Assembly: GCA_018340375.1 (NCBI GenBank)
Contig: JAFFJZ010000003.1
Location: forward strand, 51,491,006 to 51,555,005
DNA length: 64,000 nucleotides
Reading direction: 5' to 3'
Source of the DNA: Gonatopus flavifemur
Taxonomy: Eukaryota; Arthropoda; Insecta; Hymenoptera; Dryinidae
Part shown: in pieces, positions 10,689 to 21,625 of the stretch
Layout of the letters: every line of letters begins with the position of its first letter
Position numbering within the stretch: the first letter of the stretch is position 1
Translations under genes and position numbers: made by a program
The notes under the pieces: generated by a model
The model's input: only the letters and a program-made list of their open reading frames with translations
The model's database searches: none
Told to the model about the DNA's origin: nothing

Positions 10689-12240
10689 CCTGTAAAAACT
10701 GCCGTGGAATTTTTGTAAATTTTTCCAAATGCATTCTTATCGAAGATTATAACCCTAGCAAACATTCAAGACACTTTTCATCTATTATCGCGATCGTCAA
10801 GTAATGTTTATCAACAATTGAAATGGGAGGAATTCGGATATTCCAAGTCTTTCTCGAGGATTGCTTGTAAAAACTGCCGTGGAATTTTTGTGAATTTTTC
10901 CAAATGCATTTTTATCGAAGATTATAACCCCAGCAAACATTCAAGACACTTTTCATCAATTATCGCGATCGTTAACAAATATTTATTAACAAATCAAACG
11001 GGAGGAATTCGGATATCCCATGTTTTTCTCGAAGATTGCCTGTAGAAACTGCCGTGGAATTTTTGTAAATTTTTCCAAATGCATTTTCATTGAAGATTAG
11101 AACCCAAGCAAACATTCGAGACACTTTTCATCAATTATCGCGCCTGTTAACTAATGTTTATTAACAATGAAAACGGGAGAAAGCACAATAATCCGAACTT
11201 TTCTCGAAGATCGCCTGTAGAAACTGCCGTGGAATTTTTGTAAATTTTTCCAAGTGCATTCCGATCGAAGATTATAACCCTAGCAAACATTCCAGACACT
11301 CTCCATCAATTATCGCGATCATTAACGAATATTTATTAACAAATCAAACGGGAGGAATTCGGATATACCAGGTTTTTCTCGAAGATTGCCTGTAAAAACT
11401 GCCGTGGAATTCTTGTAAATTTTTCCAAGTGCATTTCGATCAAAGATTATAACCCTAGCAAACATTCAACACACTTTTCATCAATTATCGCGATCGTCAA
11501 GTAATGTATATCAATAACAATCGAAACGGGAGGAATTCTGATATTCCAAGTCTTTCTCGAAGATTGCTTGTAGAAACTGCAGTGGAATTCTTGTGAATTT
11601 TTCCAAATGCATTTTTATCAAAGATTATAACCCTATCAAACATTCAAGACAGTTTTCATCAATTATCGCGATCGTTAACTAATATTTATTATCGAATGAA
11701 CGGGAAGAATACCGATATGCCAAGTGATCCTCGAAGACCCCTGTTGAAACTGCCGTGGAATGTTTGTAAATCTTTCCGAATGCATGTTTATCGTAGATTA
11801 TAACCCTGGCAAACATCCGAAAGACTTTCCATCAATTATCGCGATCGTCAAGTAATGTTTATTCACAATTGAAACGGGAGGAATTCGCATATCCCAAGTC
11901 TTTCTCGACGATTGCCTGTAGAAACTGCAGTGGAATTTTTGTAAATATTCCCAAATGCATTTCCATTGAAGATAAGAACCCAAGTAAACATTCAAGACAC
12001 TTTTCATCAATTATCGCGACTGTTAACTAATGTTCATTAACAATTAAAACGGGAGAAAGCACAATAATCCGAACTTTTTGAAAAGATTCCCTGTAAAAAC
12101 TGCCGTGGAATTTTTATAAATCTTTCCACGTGCATTTTTGTCAAAGATTATGATCCTAGCAAACATTCAAGACACTTTTCATGTATTATCGCGATCGTTA
12201 ACCAATATTCATTAACAATTCGAACAGGAGGGGCTCGGAT
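10689..12240 (+). repeat. ~176-bp satellite, block 2 (plus orientation, ~9 units)
   Basis: Continuation of block 1 after the insertion. The 'aaactgc(c/a)gtgg' anchor recurs near 10697, 10871, 11047, 11222, 11398, 11574, 11749, 11924 and 12099. Units differ at scattered positions and alternate between 'gtcaagtaatgt' and 'gttaac(a/t)aatat' variants in the last third, suggesting several subtypes mixed along the array. The array flips orientation at about 12240. Confidence 0.85.
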
Positions 12241-13925
12241 TTGAATACCCGAATGTCCGAGTGTCTTGAACGCTTGCTAGGGTTATATTCTGAGATGGAA
12301 ATGCATTTGGAAAGATTCACAAAAATTCCACGGCAGTTTCTATAAGCAATCTTCGAGAAAGACTCGGAGTATCCGGAGACCCCCCCCCCCCCCGTTTGAA
12401 TTGTTAATAAACATTACTTGACGATCGCGATAATTGATGGAAAATGTCTTGGATGTTTGCTAGGGTTATAGTCTTTGATAAACATTCATTCAGAAAAATT
12501 TACAAAAATTCCACGGCAGTTTTCACAGGCAATCTTCGAGAGAGACTTGGAATATCCGAATTCCTCCCGTTTGATTTGTTAATAAATATTTGGTAACGAT
12601 CGCGATAATTGATGGAAAGTGTCTGGAATGTTTGCTAGGGTCATAATCTTTGATAAAAATGCATTTGGAAAAATTTACGAAAATTCCACGGCAGTTTTTA
12701 CAGGCAATCTTTGAGAAAGAGTTGGAATATCCGAATTCCTCCCGTTTCAATTGTCAATAAACATTACTTGACAATCGCCATAACTGATGAAAAGTTCCTC
12801 GAATGTTCGCTAGGATTATAATCTTTGATAAAAATGCATTTGGAAAAATTCACAAAAATTCCACTGCAGTTTCTACAGGCAATCTCCGAGAAAGACTTGG
12901 AATACTCGAATTCCTCCCGTTTCAATTGTTGATAAATATGAGTTAACGATCGCGATAATTGATGGAAAGTGTCTTGAATGTTTGCTAGGGTTATAATCTT
13001 CGATAAAAATGCATTTGTAAAGATTCACAAAAATTCCACGGCAGTTTCTACAAGCAATCTTCGAGAAAGACTTGGAATATCCGGAGGCCCCCCGTTTGAA
13101 TTGTTAATAAACATTACTTGACGATCGCGATAATTGATGAGAAGTGTCTTGGATGTTTGCTAGGGTTATATTCTTTGATAAACATGCATCCAGAAAAATT
13201 TACAAAAATTCCACGGCAGCTTTCACAGGCAATCTTCGAGAAAGAGTTGGAACATCCGAATTCCTTCCGTTTCAATTGTCAATAGACATCACTTGACAAT
13301 CGTGATAATTGATAAAAAGTGTCTCGAATGTTCGGTGGGGTTATAATCTCATATAAAAATGCATTTGGAGAAATTTACACAAATTCCACGGCAGTTTCTA
13401 CAAGCAATCTTCGGGAAAGACTTGGGATATCCGAATTCCCCCAGTTTGAATTGTCAATAAACATTACTTTACGATCGCGATGATTGATGAAAAGTGTCTT
13501 GGATGTTTGCTAGGGTTATAATCTTCGATAAACATGCATTCGGGAAAATTTACGAAAATTCCACGGCAGTTTCTACAAGCAATCTCCGAGGATCACTTGG
13601 CATATCGGTATTTTTCCCGTTCATTTGTTAATAAATATTAGTTAACGATCGCGATAATCGATGAAAAGTGTCTTGAATGTTTGCTTGGGTTATAATCTTT
13701 GATAAACATGCATTTGGAAAAATTTACAGAAATTCCACGGCAGTTTTACAGGCAATCTTCGAGAAAAACTCGGATTATTGTGCTTTCTCCTGTTTTAATT
13801 GTTAATAAACATCAGTTAACAGTCGCGATGATTGATGAAATGTCATTCGAATGTCTGCTTAGGTTATGATCTTTGATAAAAATGCATTTGGACAATTTCA
13901 CAAAAATTCTTGGCCATCCAGGGTA
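12241..13925 (-). repeat. ~176-bp satellite, block 3 (inverted, ~9 units)
   Basis: Same satellite as blocks 1 and 2, now on the minus strand: 'ccac(g/t)gcagttt' recurs near 12330, 12511, 12687, 12861, 13036, 13211, 13387, 13561 and 13735. A poly-C run sits at about 12381-12394. The plus arm (blocks 1 and 2) has roughly 16 units and this arm about 9, so the arms are unequal. It ends at 13925, where the unique arm sequence begins that pairs with 5276-5640. Confidence 0.85.
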
Positions 13926-14431
13926 GACGAAACCTCCGGCTGCCTCCCTTACTCCTCTTCTTTCGTTAAATAAATAATCATTAACTTTGTGATATAATCT
14001 TGGATTGTATCAATCAACCACTACTGTTCCTAGTATCCAACATTACATGTATGAAGATTCCCTCAAGCCAAAGTACCCGCAATATGCTGATTTTCCTGTT
14101 GAAATCAATTCTTTTCCCTTGGTACAGTGCGTTCCAATAATGATGAAAGTCACGGCTAGCAAACTCACCGCCAGATACCATCCCATGTTGACCTCATTTT
14201 TACCAACCACAGCGCCATCTACTATGGAACTGATATCGCCATTGTGTCGTTCCCTCTCTCAACAACAACATTCGACTGGGATATTTCGGTTCTTGGATGC
14301 ATTCCTCAAGATATCCGCATATTGTTTCATAGACTTTATTTTTCATCGATTGTGGTGCCATTTTCAAAAATTTGGAAAAACGTTTCAAGCAAAAGTTACT
14401 CAGTTTTTTGCGTAGAATCAAGATATGCGAT

Positions 14432-16084
14432 TGTTACGGAATGAGCGAGACCTTTAATTTTTTTGTCGAGCTCGCCGCAACTTTATCTTAATTTGAGAGG
14501 AAAAGATGGGCGCATGTGTCCCGAACAATAAGACCGGTTCTTTCATCAACGAATCAGACTTCTGGGAAATTTATGAAGGTAATATAAGATTCGAATCGTT
14601 TTGTATAATTATTTAATTTATCATGAACTCTCAAAGTTCTGGAACTTACAACGTCCATAGATATATACATATATAAATAAGAAGGAGCGAGAGAGAGAAA
14701 TAATGACAATGAAAAAAAAACATCTGTTAATTTGTAATTGAAGGTCATTCAAACAAACTGGCTAAATAATTTTTGCTTCGCTTGTGACGGAACGGAGTCG
14801 GGGAGATAGAAAGGAAAGAAAAATGAGAGAAGAAAAAGCACTTTGAGGGTAAGGAATGATACTCACCGGGTGATGATAATCCAAATTGAGGTCGTTGGAA
14901 ATGAGGAGTGACTTGCACTATTGACACTAGAACTTTTACCAATGTTTCACTAGAGTTCAGAAACTCAGCAATCACGTTTACTAACAAAAGAGAACAAAAA
15001 AAAGGGAAGATGTCAAAGGTTTTCACACGCGATATGCACGAAAACTCCTCTCTCCATCTCTCCAAGGGAAGTCCCGGTGACCGTAGAAGGCCCGACATGC
15101 CAGAAAAAAAAGGCCTCGATGTTCACATCCGTTTCACGAGCGGAAAGGCCCAGAATTTCCTGAAGGAAAATTTATCCCTTCAAAGTTCGCGAAACGGGTG
15201 TGAAGGAACCAAATTTCTTTTTTGTTTAGATAGGGGGAAACACACCCCTGTTGAAACCTTCTTGCCGGCCGTGACCCATTGGCCACCGTAACCTTTCGAG
15301 GAGAGAAAGGGAGAGAGAGAAGGATACGCGGACTCACAAAAAAAACGTGAACGAATTCGCGGTTCAGGGAAGACTGACTTTCAGGGCGTTGTCGAGCGAC
15401 GATTTCGGGGCCTAAAAGGGATGACAAAATCATGGAGGGGTTTGAAATAAGGAAGGTGGGAGTTAGAGTTTTCCCCGCGTGGTCAGCACTTCAACCCAAC
15501 GTCGGAATTCGAAGAAATCCGGTGTTGGGTTTCGGCGCCGATGAGTCCCGCACGTGCCTTATCACTATCGAGGACAGATTTTTTTGCTGGCCTCAACACC
15601 GACAATGCACGTATGCGACCGGCCGAGAACAATATAGGATATTCATGAAGAAAGGAAATGAGGAAATATTATTTAAAATCAGGTATACTCACAGGGAATA
15701 CTATGTGAAATTCTAAGGAGGTTTTCCGAGATCGCCTCTCGACAACTCTGTCAAAAAAAAGGTGTTGAAAGCAAAGGGTAAGGGAGAGCACGATGACGGT
15801 ATTGTACACCCATAACGCACGCAACGAAGAGTCGCACGCACACACGGATAATCGTGTATGCATTAGACTCCAAGCAGCAATATGTAAGAGTGTACGGGTG
15901 AAGAAGAAAAATCTCTCTGCTTCGCACATATGCAATGCACGGGCACAGAGAGGAAAAAGAAATTTTAAGATCGCGAGAAAAAAAACGCTTGGTCAGGGGA
16001 AGGGCGGGCAAAAGTCTCGCAATCCGCCTCAAAACAATACTCTAAAAGTATTGTTTTGAGGTCGAAAAATTGCGGGACGTGACA
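14432..16084 (-). mobile_element. Second TG...CA insertion (solo-LTR-like), 1.65 kb
   Basis: The right arm reads 'gatatgcgat' then, 1653 bp later, 'caatgaaaagtggggg'; the left arm has the uninterrupted version. The insert begins TGTTACGGAATG and ends GGGACGTGACA, flanked by CGAT/CAAT (4-bp duplication with one change). On the minus strand it starts TGTCACGTCC, as does the insertion at 6847, though the bodies are not obviously alike. It is GC-richer than its surroundings and shows splice-donor-like sites on the minus strand (CCG|GTGAGTATC near 14864; CTGTGAGTAT near 15690). No gag or pol. The frames at 14745-15935 look like chance frames or captured exons; I do not assign a product. Confidence 0.6.
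16027..16061. other. Perfect 15-bp-stem hairpin inside the 1.65-kb insertion
   Basis: CCTCAAAACAATACT, a 5-base loop (ctaaa), then the exact reverse complement AGTATTGTTTTGAGG. It lies about 23 bp from the CGTGACA end, i.e. near the 5' end of the insertion when read on the minus strand. A terminal or subterminal stem of this kind could be structural in the RNA or a recognition site; that is inference. Confidence 0.7.
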
Positions 16085-16420
16085 CAATGAAAAGTGGGGG
16101 TTCCCGTTTAAAAAAATAATGTTGACCCCATTTTAATCGATCTTAACGCCATCTATGATGGAATTGATATCGTAGTTTTGTGGCCCCCTCTTTGTATAAC
16201 AACTTTGGTATGAAGTACTTTTGGTTTAAGATACATGTTTTTGAGATATTTGCATTTAAAGATTAAAATGGGACACCCTGTATAAACATCGTAGTTACTC
16301 ATGTTTATCCTCCAATCACATTGTTTTCCACTGTTGACAGTACAAAAGCATGAGAAAAAAAAATTCTTTTCGAATCAAGCCTTCGATGTAGGGGTGATAT
16401 ACGTAATAAACTACATACTA

Positions 16421-16929
16421 CCCGGGAAAAAATCATTAGATCTAATCGGATCTGATCAGATCTGATCAGATCTCATCAGATCTCATCAGATCTCATCAGA
16501 CCTGAACAGATCTTTTTTTTTGGGTTAATCAGATCTGATTAGATCTAACCCTATACATGACTAGATCTGACTAGATCTGAACAGATCTCTTTATTGGATC
16601 AATCATATTTGATTGTATTCTCCCTCAGATCTGATTGGATCTGTTCAGATCTGACTGTATCTGTTCAGATCTGTTCAAATCTGCTTTTGCATAATATGAA
16701 ATTCAATTCTCATCAGCATTAGACCTGGTGGATTCTCAGTAGATCTTCCCAGATCTCACTTGATCTGCTCAGATCTGATCAAATCTGATCCTAGATCTGA
16801 TTAGATCTACCCAGATCTGATTGAATCTGCTCCTATATCTGATCAAATCCGCTCACATCTGATGAGATCTCATTAGATCTGAGCAGATCAGATGCGATTT
16901 GGTGAAGACTCACACTAAGAAAAGTATTC

Positions 16930-16966
<37 letters not shown>

Positions 16967-17472
16967 CGTTTGGTAACAATCATCAAATTTCATAAGTTGG
17001 ATGTGGAGGAATCAACATTCAGTTAGATGTAATTATCAATATATACAGATTTACAATTAAGATCTTTTGTCATACCGTTATCAGATGTCAAGATTATGAA
17101 TGAATAGTCAAATTTTACTATACGCTTTGTAAAATTTGGCTAATAATTCATAATCCTCCATATTTTCATGTAAAGAATGATTTTATAAACCTTTCTGTTT
17201 CAGGTTTAGCATGAAAAATAGGAAAAAATTCTTATATCTTTTTTGTCCGTGTTTATGCAGAACTGTTTATATCTGATCAGATCAAACAATATTTACCATA
17301 AACCATCTAGATCTAGTAAGATCTGTTTAGATCTAGTTAAATCTATCCAGATCTACTTAGATCTATTCAGATCTACTGAGATGTGTTTAGATCTGACAAA
17401 AATTCAGATCTGGTCAGATCTAACGATTTAGATCTGCTCAGATCTGATTAGATCTGATGATTTTTTCCCGGG
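16421..17472. mobile_element. TA-flanked fold-back element with AGATCTGAT-motif arms
   Basis: Both ends read CCCGGGAAAAAATCAT inward (16421 onward; reverse complement ending at 17472) and are flanked by TA (16419-16420, 17473-17474), 1052 bp in all. The arms at 16437-16900 and 17265-17458 are degenerate repeats of the 10-12-bp motif (c)agatctgat, rich in the palindrome AGATCT and in GATC. The centre (16925-17260) is unique AT-rich sequence with a (TA)n tract at 16931-16963. No transposase. Same layout as 653-1655 but unrelated sequence. Confidence 0.75.
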
Positions 17473-17550
17473 TACACTCAGAGAAATTATTTTGTTGAAT
17501 GTAAATATATCCAAACTTCATTGGAAGAAATGTCGTAATATCGAAAGCTA

Positions 17551-17770
17551 CACTGAGAAAAATCAGAGTCAAAATAACTATGTAACTATGGGGATGGAGG
17601 AACATACCGACTTCCTAATGGGATTCACTATAATATAGTGAACTTTAAATAGCATCACGATGGAAACCTGATCAAGTTTACATTGTTTTACAATCAATTC
17701 CATTAGGAGTTAGTATGTTCCTCCATTCCTATAATCCCATAGTAAATTCGACTCTAAATTCCTGTCAGTG
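17551..17770. mobile_element. 220-bp MITE, CACTGAGAAAA termini, TA duplication
   Basis: Left end CACTGAGAAAAATCAGAGTC, right end reverse complement CACTGACAGGAATTTAGAGT; both continue into 'ggaggaacatac'. TA lies on each side (17549-17550, 17771-17772). The inverted arms are about 70 bp. No coding capacity. The CAC(T/G)GAGAAAA terminus recurs in other short elements of this window (28939, 47960 and 63835). Confidence 0.75.
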
Positions 17771-17959
17771 TATCAAAGCCACTGCATCTTGATGGAATTC
17801 AAACTGGTAGTGATAAAAGCGAGCAGCCAATCATTTAAATTCTTGACGGAACGTTGTGGAAGTTCATAGGAAAAAGCGATTGAATAGCTCCCTATTGAAC
17901 ATTTCACATACTCAAATATTCAATAAAAGTTTTGTGTAAAAACTTTCGACAACCGGCCC

Positions 17960-18494
17960 CTAGCTCATAGCTGCCAGTTTGAGCTCCATTGCATCTTGGA
18001 ATGGATAAATCACTTTGTTTAATGCCCTCAAGAGACAAAATAGCGCACAAAGTCCCGGATGAAGGACCGGTGGTTGTGCTGTATGAGTACTATGCACTTT
18101 GAACTCATTCGCCTTTAGATGCTTCAAAGAATTTGAAGAGATATTTAGAGATCCTTTGATTATTTTCTGTTTCTTATCTTTTGACGAGCATAATTGACAA
18201 ATTCCGTAAATGGCACCATTCACATCAGATTTCTCCGGAATAACTTTGAAAAATTTTCCATCCAAATAAGCTCGTTTTTCACATTCTTGAAGAAGCGAAG
18301 ATTTGTCGTCCTCGTTGGTTTCACTTGTTGCTCCACTTGTTTTGTCAGATTGTGCACTGCCAGGAATGTCTTGAATATGTTCATTGGTAATTTCTTCATT
18401 TTCACTTGCATAATGATCAGTTTCGCTCACTCCATTGTTCACAGGATTATTTTCATTCTCGGTGATAGATTGATCTCTTTGTGAATTTGGAGTG
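17960..18494 (-). CDS. Exon-like fragment with a BED-type zinc finger
   Basis: Minus-strand frame ending at 17960. A good acceptor (tttgtttcag, 18495-18504) precedes it, so the true exon starts near 18494 rather than at the ATG at 18511. The first ~90 residues are acidic and Ser/Asn/Glu-rich (low complexity). Then comes a finger-like segment with CQLC, ~24 residues, KHLKANEFKVH, fitting the C-x2-C...H...H pattern of BED fingers found at the N-terminus of hAT transposases and of proteins derived from them. The last ~40 residues (after STHTAQ) look like an out-of-frame tail, so the piece is probably a fragment. No partner exon is visible upstream. Function unassigned. Confidence 0.45.
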
Positions 18495-18519
18495 TCTGAA
18501 ACAAAGATCATTCTTAGAA

Positions 18520-19167
18520 TAAAGGAATCTTCTAAAAGTTAGAATTCTCCCACACACCACAACCATTTTCTGAATAAACACCCGTTATGTTACACTGTGA
18601 AAAATTTCTTTGTGGATTTACCAAAAAATTCGAAGTTTTCTTCAAAAACAAATTCTTTTGGTAGATTCGCAAAAAAAAGTTTGGAGGAAATAAAAAATTT
18701 CTGGTTGGGTGACAAAAGTTATTGATTCTCTCCAAACGCTTTTTGGGAATCCACTATGGAAATTGTTTTTGAAAAAAACTTCAACCCATTTTGAACGATG
18801 ATAACGGGGATTCTTGAAGAATTCCACGATGGATTCATAAAAAATCCTACGATGAATTTATCGAGACCAAAGTACTGCGTGGGCTGTCCCTTTATTTCGC
18901 GTGGAATACATTGAAGTAAGTGAAAGTTTGTCAATTCATCAAGAACCTGCTCAGTATACAAAGTTATGAATAATAGTGGCTCGTCAAAAAAAGTCAATCA
19001 ATCAAAAGTGAAGACTAAAAGCTTTGATGTTTCCGAACATATTTGCAATACAGCCATATCTTTCCAAATATATGAATGATATAATCACAAATTATACATT
19101 CAAGTAGCGATCCCATAATGCGGGATAACCCCTACCATGTAACATTTGAAGCACTGAGAAAAATATG
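18520..19167. other. Non-coding spacer with an inverted copy of a dispersed repeat
   Basis: 18790-18890 is the reverse-complement copy of the dispersed repeat also at 3915-4015 and 35235-35365 ('cctacgatgaatttatcgag', 'accaaagtactgcgtggg'). 'CACTGTGAAAAATTTC' at 18593 and 'CACTGAGAAAAATATG' at 19152 resemble the CACNGAGAAAA ends of MITEs, without a visible partner end. No gene seen. Confidence 0.45.
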
Positions 19168-19169
19168 TA

Positions 19170-19379
19170 GCACAGATCCCATAATAATAGTAGTTTTGGG
19201 ACACATGAGAATTTATGAACATATCTCCTTTAATTTGTGATAATTTTTCGAAAATTATAGTAATACGCGTCGGATGCGAAGTTATTTTCGTCAAAAAAAG
19301 GTACGGATCGCCATAACTTGAAGAAGTACACATAAATGCTCATGTGGCATGCAACTGCCATTATTATGGGAATCCGTGC
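19170..19379. mobile_element. 210-bp MITE inserted at the end of the piggyBac frame
   Basis: Left GCACAGATCCCATAATAAT, right end reverse complement GCACGGATTCCCATAATAAT, flanked by TA (19168-19169, 19380-19381). The inverted arms pair for about 65 bp ('cacatgagaatttatg' with 'cacatgagcatttatg'). It interrupts the 3' part of the piggyBac-like frame, whose last genuine residues end near 19385. Confidence 0.7.
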
Positions 19380-19381
19380 TA

Positions 19382-20839
19382 TGCGTTTCTTTCGTATCAA
19401 TCTTTTCTGATTCAGGATTCGATGAATTATAAATCACAAGTGCATTTGTGATAGCGGCCTGAATTAAACGTGTGTAAACTACATAAGTCCACTTTTTACT
19501 ACGTTTACATGTCTGCACGTTGTTGCAGTGACTGTCGTGGAGATCTACTCCACCCATGAATCGATTGTAAACATGAAAAGCGTGAGGAAATGGAAGAGAT
19601 ATTCTTGAATGATCTTTTGCACTGTATCGTTCTGAGGGTAACATTAAAGTCACTCCTGTAGCTGATGAAGCTATAGAGACCTGCTTAGAATCCATCACAC
19701 TGACATAATTGATTCCACTCTTTTGATCATGTTTTGAAACAAATGTGCCTCCGGGAGCTTTTTTATCAATTATGTTTTTAGCCGATACTCTGTTGTCTCG
19801 AATAGTTCCTGTGGATTTCAGTCCCAATTTTTCCAGGTGCAACATGAGATCAACGCTAGTAAAATAACTGTCATGATACAAATGATATTCCGTGTGGTAG
19901 AGGAGGGTTTATCCTTGAGAAATGTATCCAATAGATGCATAGCCACTTTCGTACCGAGGGCACATTTGTTGAGTTTATCAACTCGTGATCCCTTTCCACA
20001 GTACAGATCGAGATCAAACAAATATCCGTTTGCTGAACAAAGTCCCCAAAATTTCAAACCGAATCGTATCAGTTTTCCGCGGATGAATTGCTTCAAGCTG
20101 ATTCTGGCATAAGATTTAGCCATCATTTCGTCCACCGATAACGCAGATTCAAAAAACCCAAATTTTTGAATACTCTTACGGAACTTGTCCAACAATGCCT
20201 GAACTCGCCAAGCTTTATCATTTTTTTTTCACCGCTAGTTTTTGAATACTCTATGTTCGATTTGATTTCAAGGAAAGTATCACGTGACATGGCAGATCGA
20301 ACAATTTCGCAACTTAAAAGAGGGTCAAGGGACCAATAATCTTTTTGAGATTTACGTTTATTGAAGCTTGATGAATTCAAAATTCCTAAATAAGTGGCCA
20401 AATCATTCAGACTCAGAGTATATCCATCCTCTTTGGTGGTTTTCACTATATAATTTTTCATTTCGATTGAAAAAAAGTGTTCAAATAGTTAAACATGTGA
20501 AGATTCACGTATAGATCTTTTTTGACTTCCACTGAGAAAACATTCATTCATTAGTTCATTGTTATACTTTTTCTCACCATCAACCCAAACATAATCATGA
20601 TCTTTCTCCAACTTTGTTTGGTTATCATCATATGACCTAGATACTTTTTTGTATGAACACTCGGATAGAATTTCATCTATTTAATTGGAATTGCCATCGT
20701 AATCGATATCGGATTCTTCATCTGAGTCTCCAGAATCATTTGAATTTGGTAGGAGTAATATTTGATCATAATCATCATCCGATGTGTCAACCTCATAATC
20801 TGCACGATTTGTTGACTTTCTTTTGCATTTTGGTGCCAT
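19382..20839 (-). pseudogene. piggyBac-family transposase, frameshifted
   Basis: A DDE transposase of the DDE_Tnp_1_7 type that inserts at TTAA. Starting at ATG 20839, the N-terminus is an acidic tail (VDTSDDDYDQ, SGDSDEESDIDYDG). Next come DYVWVDGEKKYNNEL (about 20560) and the core: LATYLGIL, DYWSLDPLL, ALSVDEMMAKS (first catalytic Asp, about 20130), LDLYCGKGS, then after a frameshift near 19870 YHDSYFTSVDLM (second Asp) and RFMGGVDLHDSH (third Asp, about 19550). Stops or shifts occur at about 20681, 20495, 20225 and 19870. The C-terminal Cys-rich domain is lost where the MITE at 19170-19379 inserted. Clearly dead, but all three catalytic Asp positions are still recognisable. Its own TTAA ends were not located. 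Confidence 0.75.
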
Positions 20840-21289
20840 ATTTCGAGTGATAATAAGTGCGAAAAGGAAGAAAAGCGGGCCGAAAATCAATTATCCTCGG
20901 CAGGTAAAGAAAAATATTCGAATATCAAAGGAAAACAATCAATATAGTTGTATAGGATAAACAATAGTATGTCCAAATTTCGAGTTCAATGATTCAGAAA
21001 ATATTAGTATTCTAAAGTGTACGTAGACTGGTGACACGTGATGAAAATATTAGAAGTGAATATCAGTTATTATTAGGGTAATTGAATTTGACATTATCAT
21101 CAAGTGAATCGGAGAAAATAAAGACGAAGTTTATCGCATGAAGGACTGAGTTATTGGGGAACATACAAGAATATAAACTTGCTACGTAGTTTGACTTGGG
21201 AAACGTGCACATGGAATAATTAACGGACGGAAACAACCAATTTCCTTGCGGAAACTTCGCGTTCAAACATTATTGCATGATTTTGAGTG
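20840..21289. other. AT-rich sequence upstream of the piggyBac frame
   Basis: No coding potential or clear repeat. It may contain the 5' end of the piggyBac element, but no TTAA-flanked terminal repeat could be picked out by eye. Confidence 0.3.
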
Positions 21290-21625
21290 ATGTCATGAAT
21301 TTCGGTATGCCATATTGAATCCGCCATCTTGAATCTTGAACATCTGATGCTGGATTCGTTGTCAGGGACCTCAAAAACCCCAGTATACCGATTTTCATCC
21401 ATCTTCGAGAGTTTTCTCGAATTTCCGTCCACCATCTTGGGTCCGCCATCTTGAATTCTGGAAATCTAATGCTGAATTCGTAATCAGCGACCTCAATAAC
21501 CTCGGTGGATCGATTTCAATTCATCTCCGAGGCTTTTTTTGACTTTTCATCCACCATCTTAGGTCTGCCATCTTGAATTTTGAAAATCTGATAATGGATC
21601 CGTAATCAGGAACTTCCAAAACCTG
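21290..21625. repeat. ~125-bp dispersed satellite, locus 1
   Basis: Three units anchored by 'ccgccatcttgaat' or 'tgccatcttgaatttt' (near 21323, 21447 and 21568), each with 'aatctgat(g/a)', 'cgtaatcag(c/g)(g/a)ac' or 'cgttgtcagggac', and 'cc(a/t)(c/t)catct'. The same unit recurs at 50250-50830 and, more diverged and inverted, at 62328-62560. The open frame at 21220-21435 is a repeat artefact. Confidence 0.7.

Larger units (their letters stand above)
4746..16280. mobile_element. 11.5-kb TA-flanked inverted-repeat element with satellite arms
   Basis: The left end (4746) begins CAGGGTGTCCCATTTTAGTC; the right end, reverse complemented, begins CAGGGTGTCCCATTTTAATC. TA flanks both (4744-4745 and 16281-16282). 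The outer repeats match for roughly 200 bp (4746-4940 versus 16088-16280), including 'accaaaagtact' and the 'cgtta(t/a)gatcgattaaaatgg' block. Further in, 5276-5640 pairs with 13925-14330. Between them lies a ~176-bp satellite, plus-oriented on the left and minus on the right, flipping near 12240. No transposase of its own is visible. Insertions inside it: 5008-5275, 6847-10688 (with a mariner) and 14432-16084. Without those the element would be about 6 kb. The CAGGGTG(T)CCCA terminus is typical of Tc1/mariner relatives. Confidence 0.75.

Noticed and set aside
5618..13925. Repeated short frames (for example 6622-6885, 10818-11045 and 12523-12750) that look like a gene family
   Set aside because: They are the same piece of the 176-bp satellite unit, in whichever orientation the array runs, with stops in other units.
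14745..15935. Several 90-130-codon frames
   Set aside because: Inside the TG...CA insertion, on both strands, no homology; the GC-rich composition explains their length.
4746..16280. A Polinton/Maverick-type giant transposon
   Set aside because: No DNA polymerase B, integrase, ATPase or capsid-like frame; the duplication is TA rather than 6 bp, and the interior is satellite.
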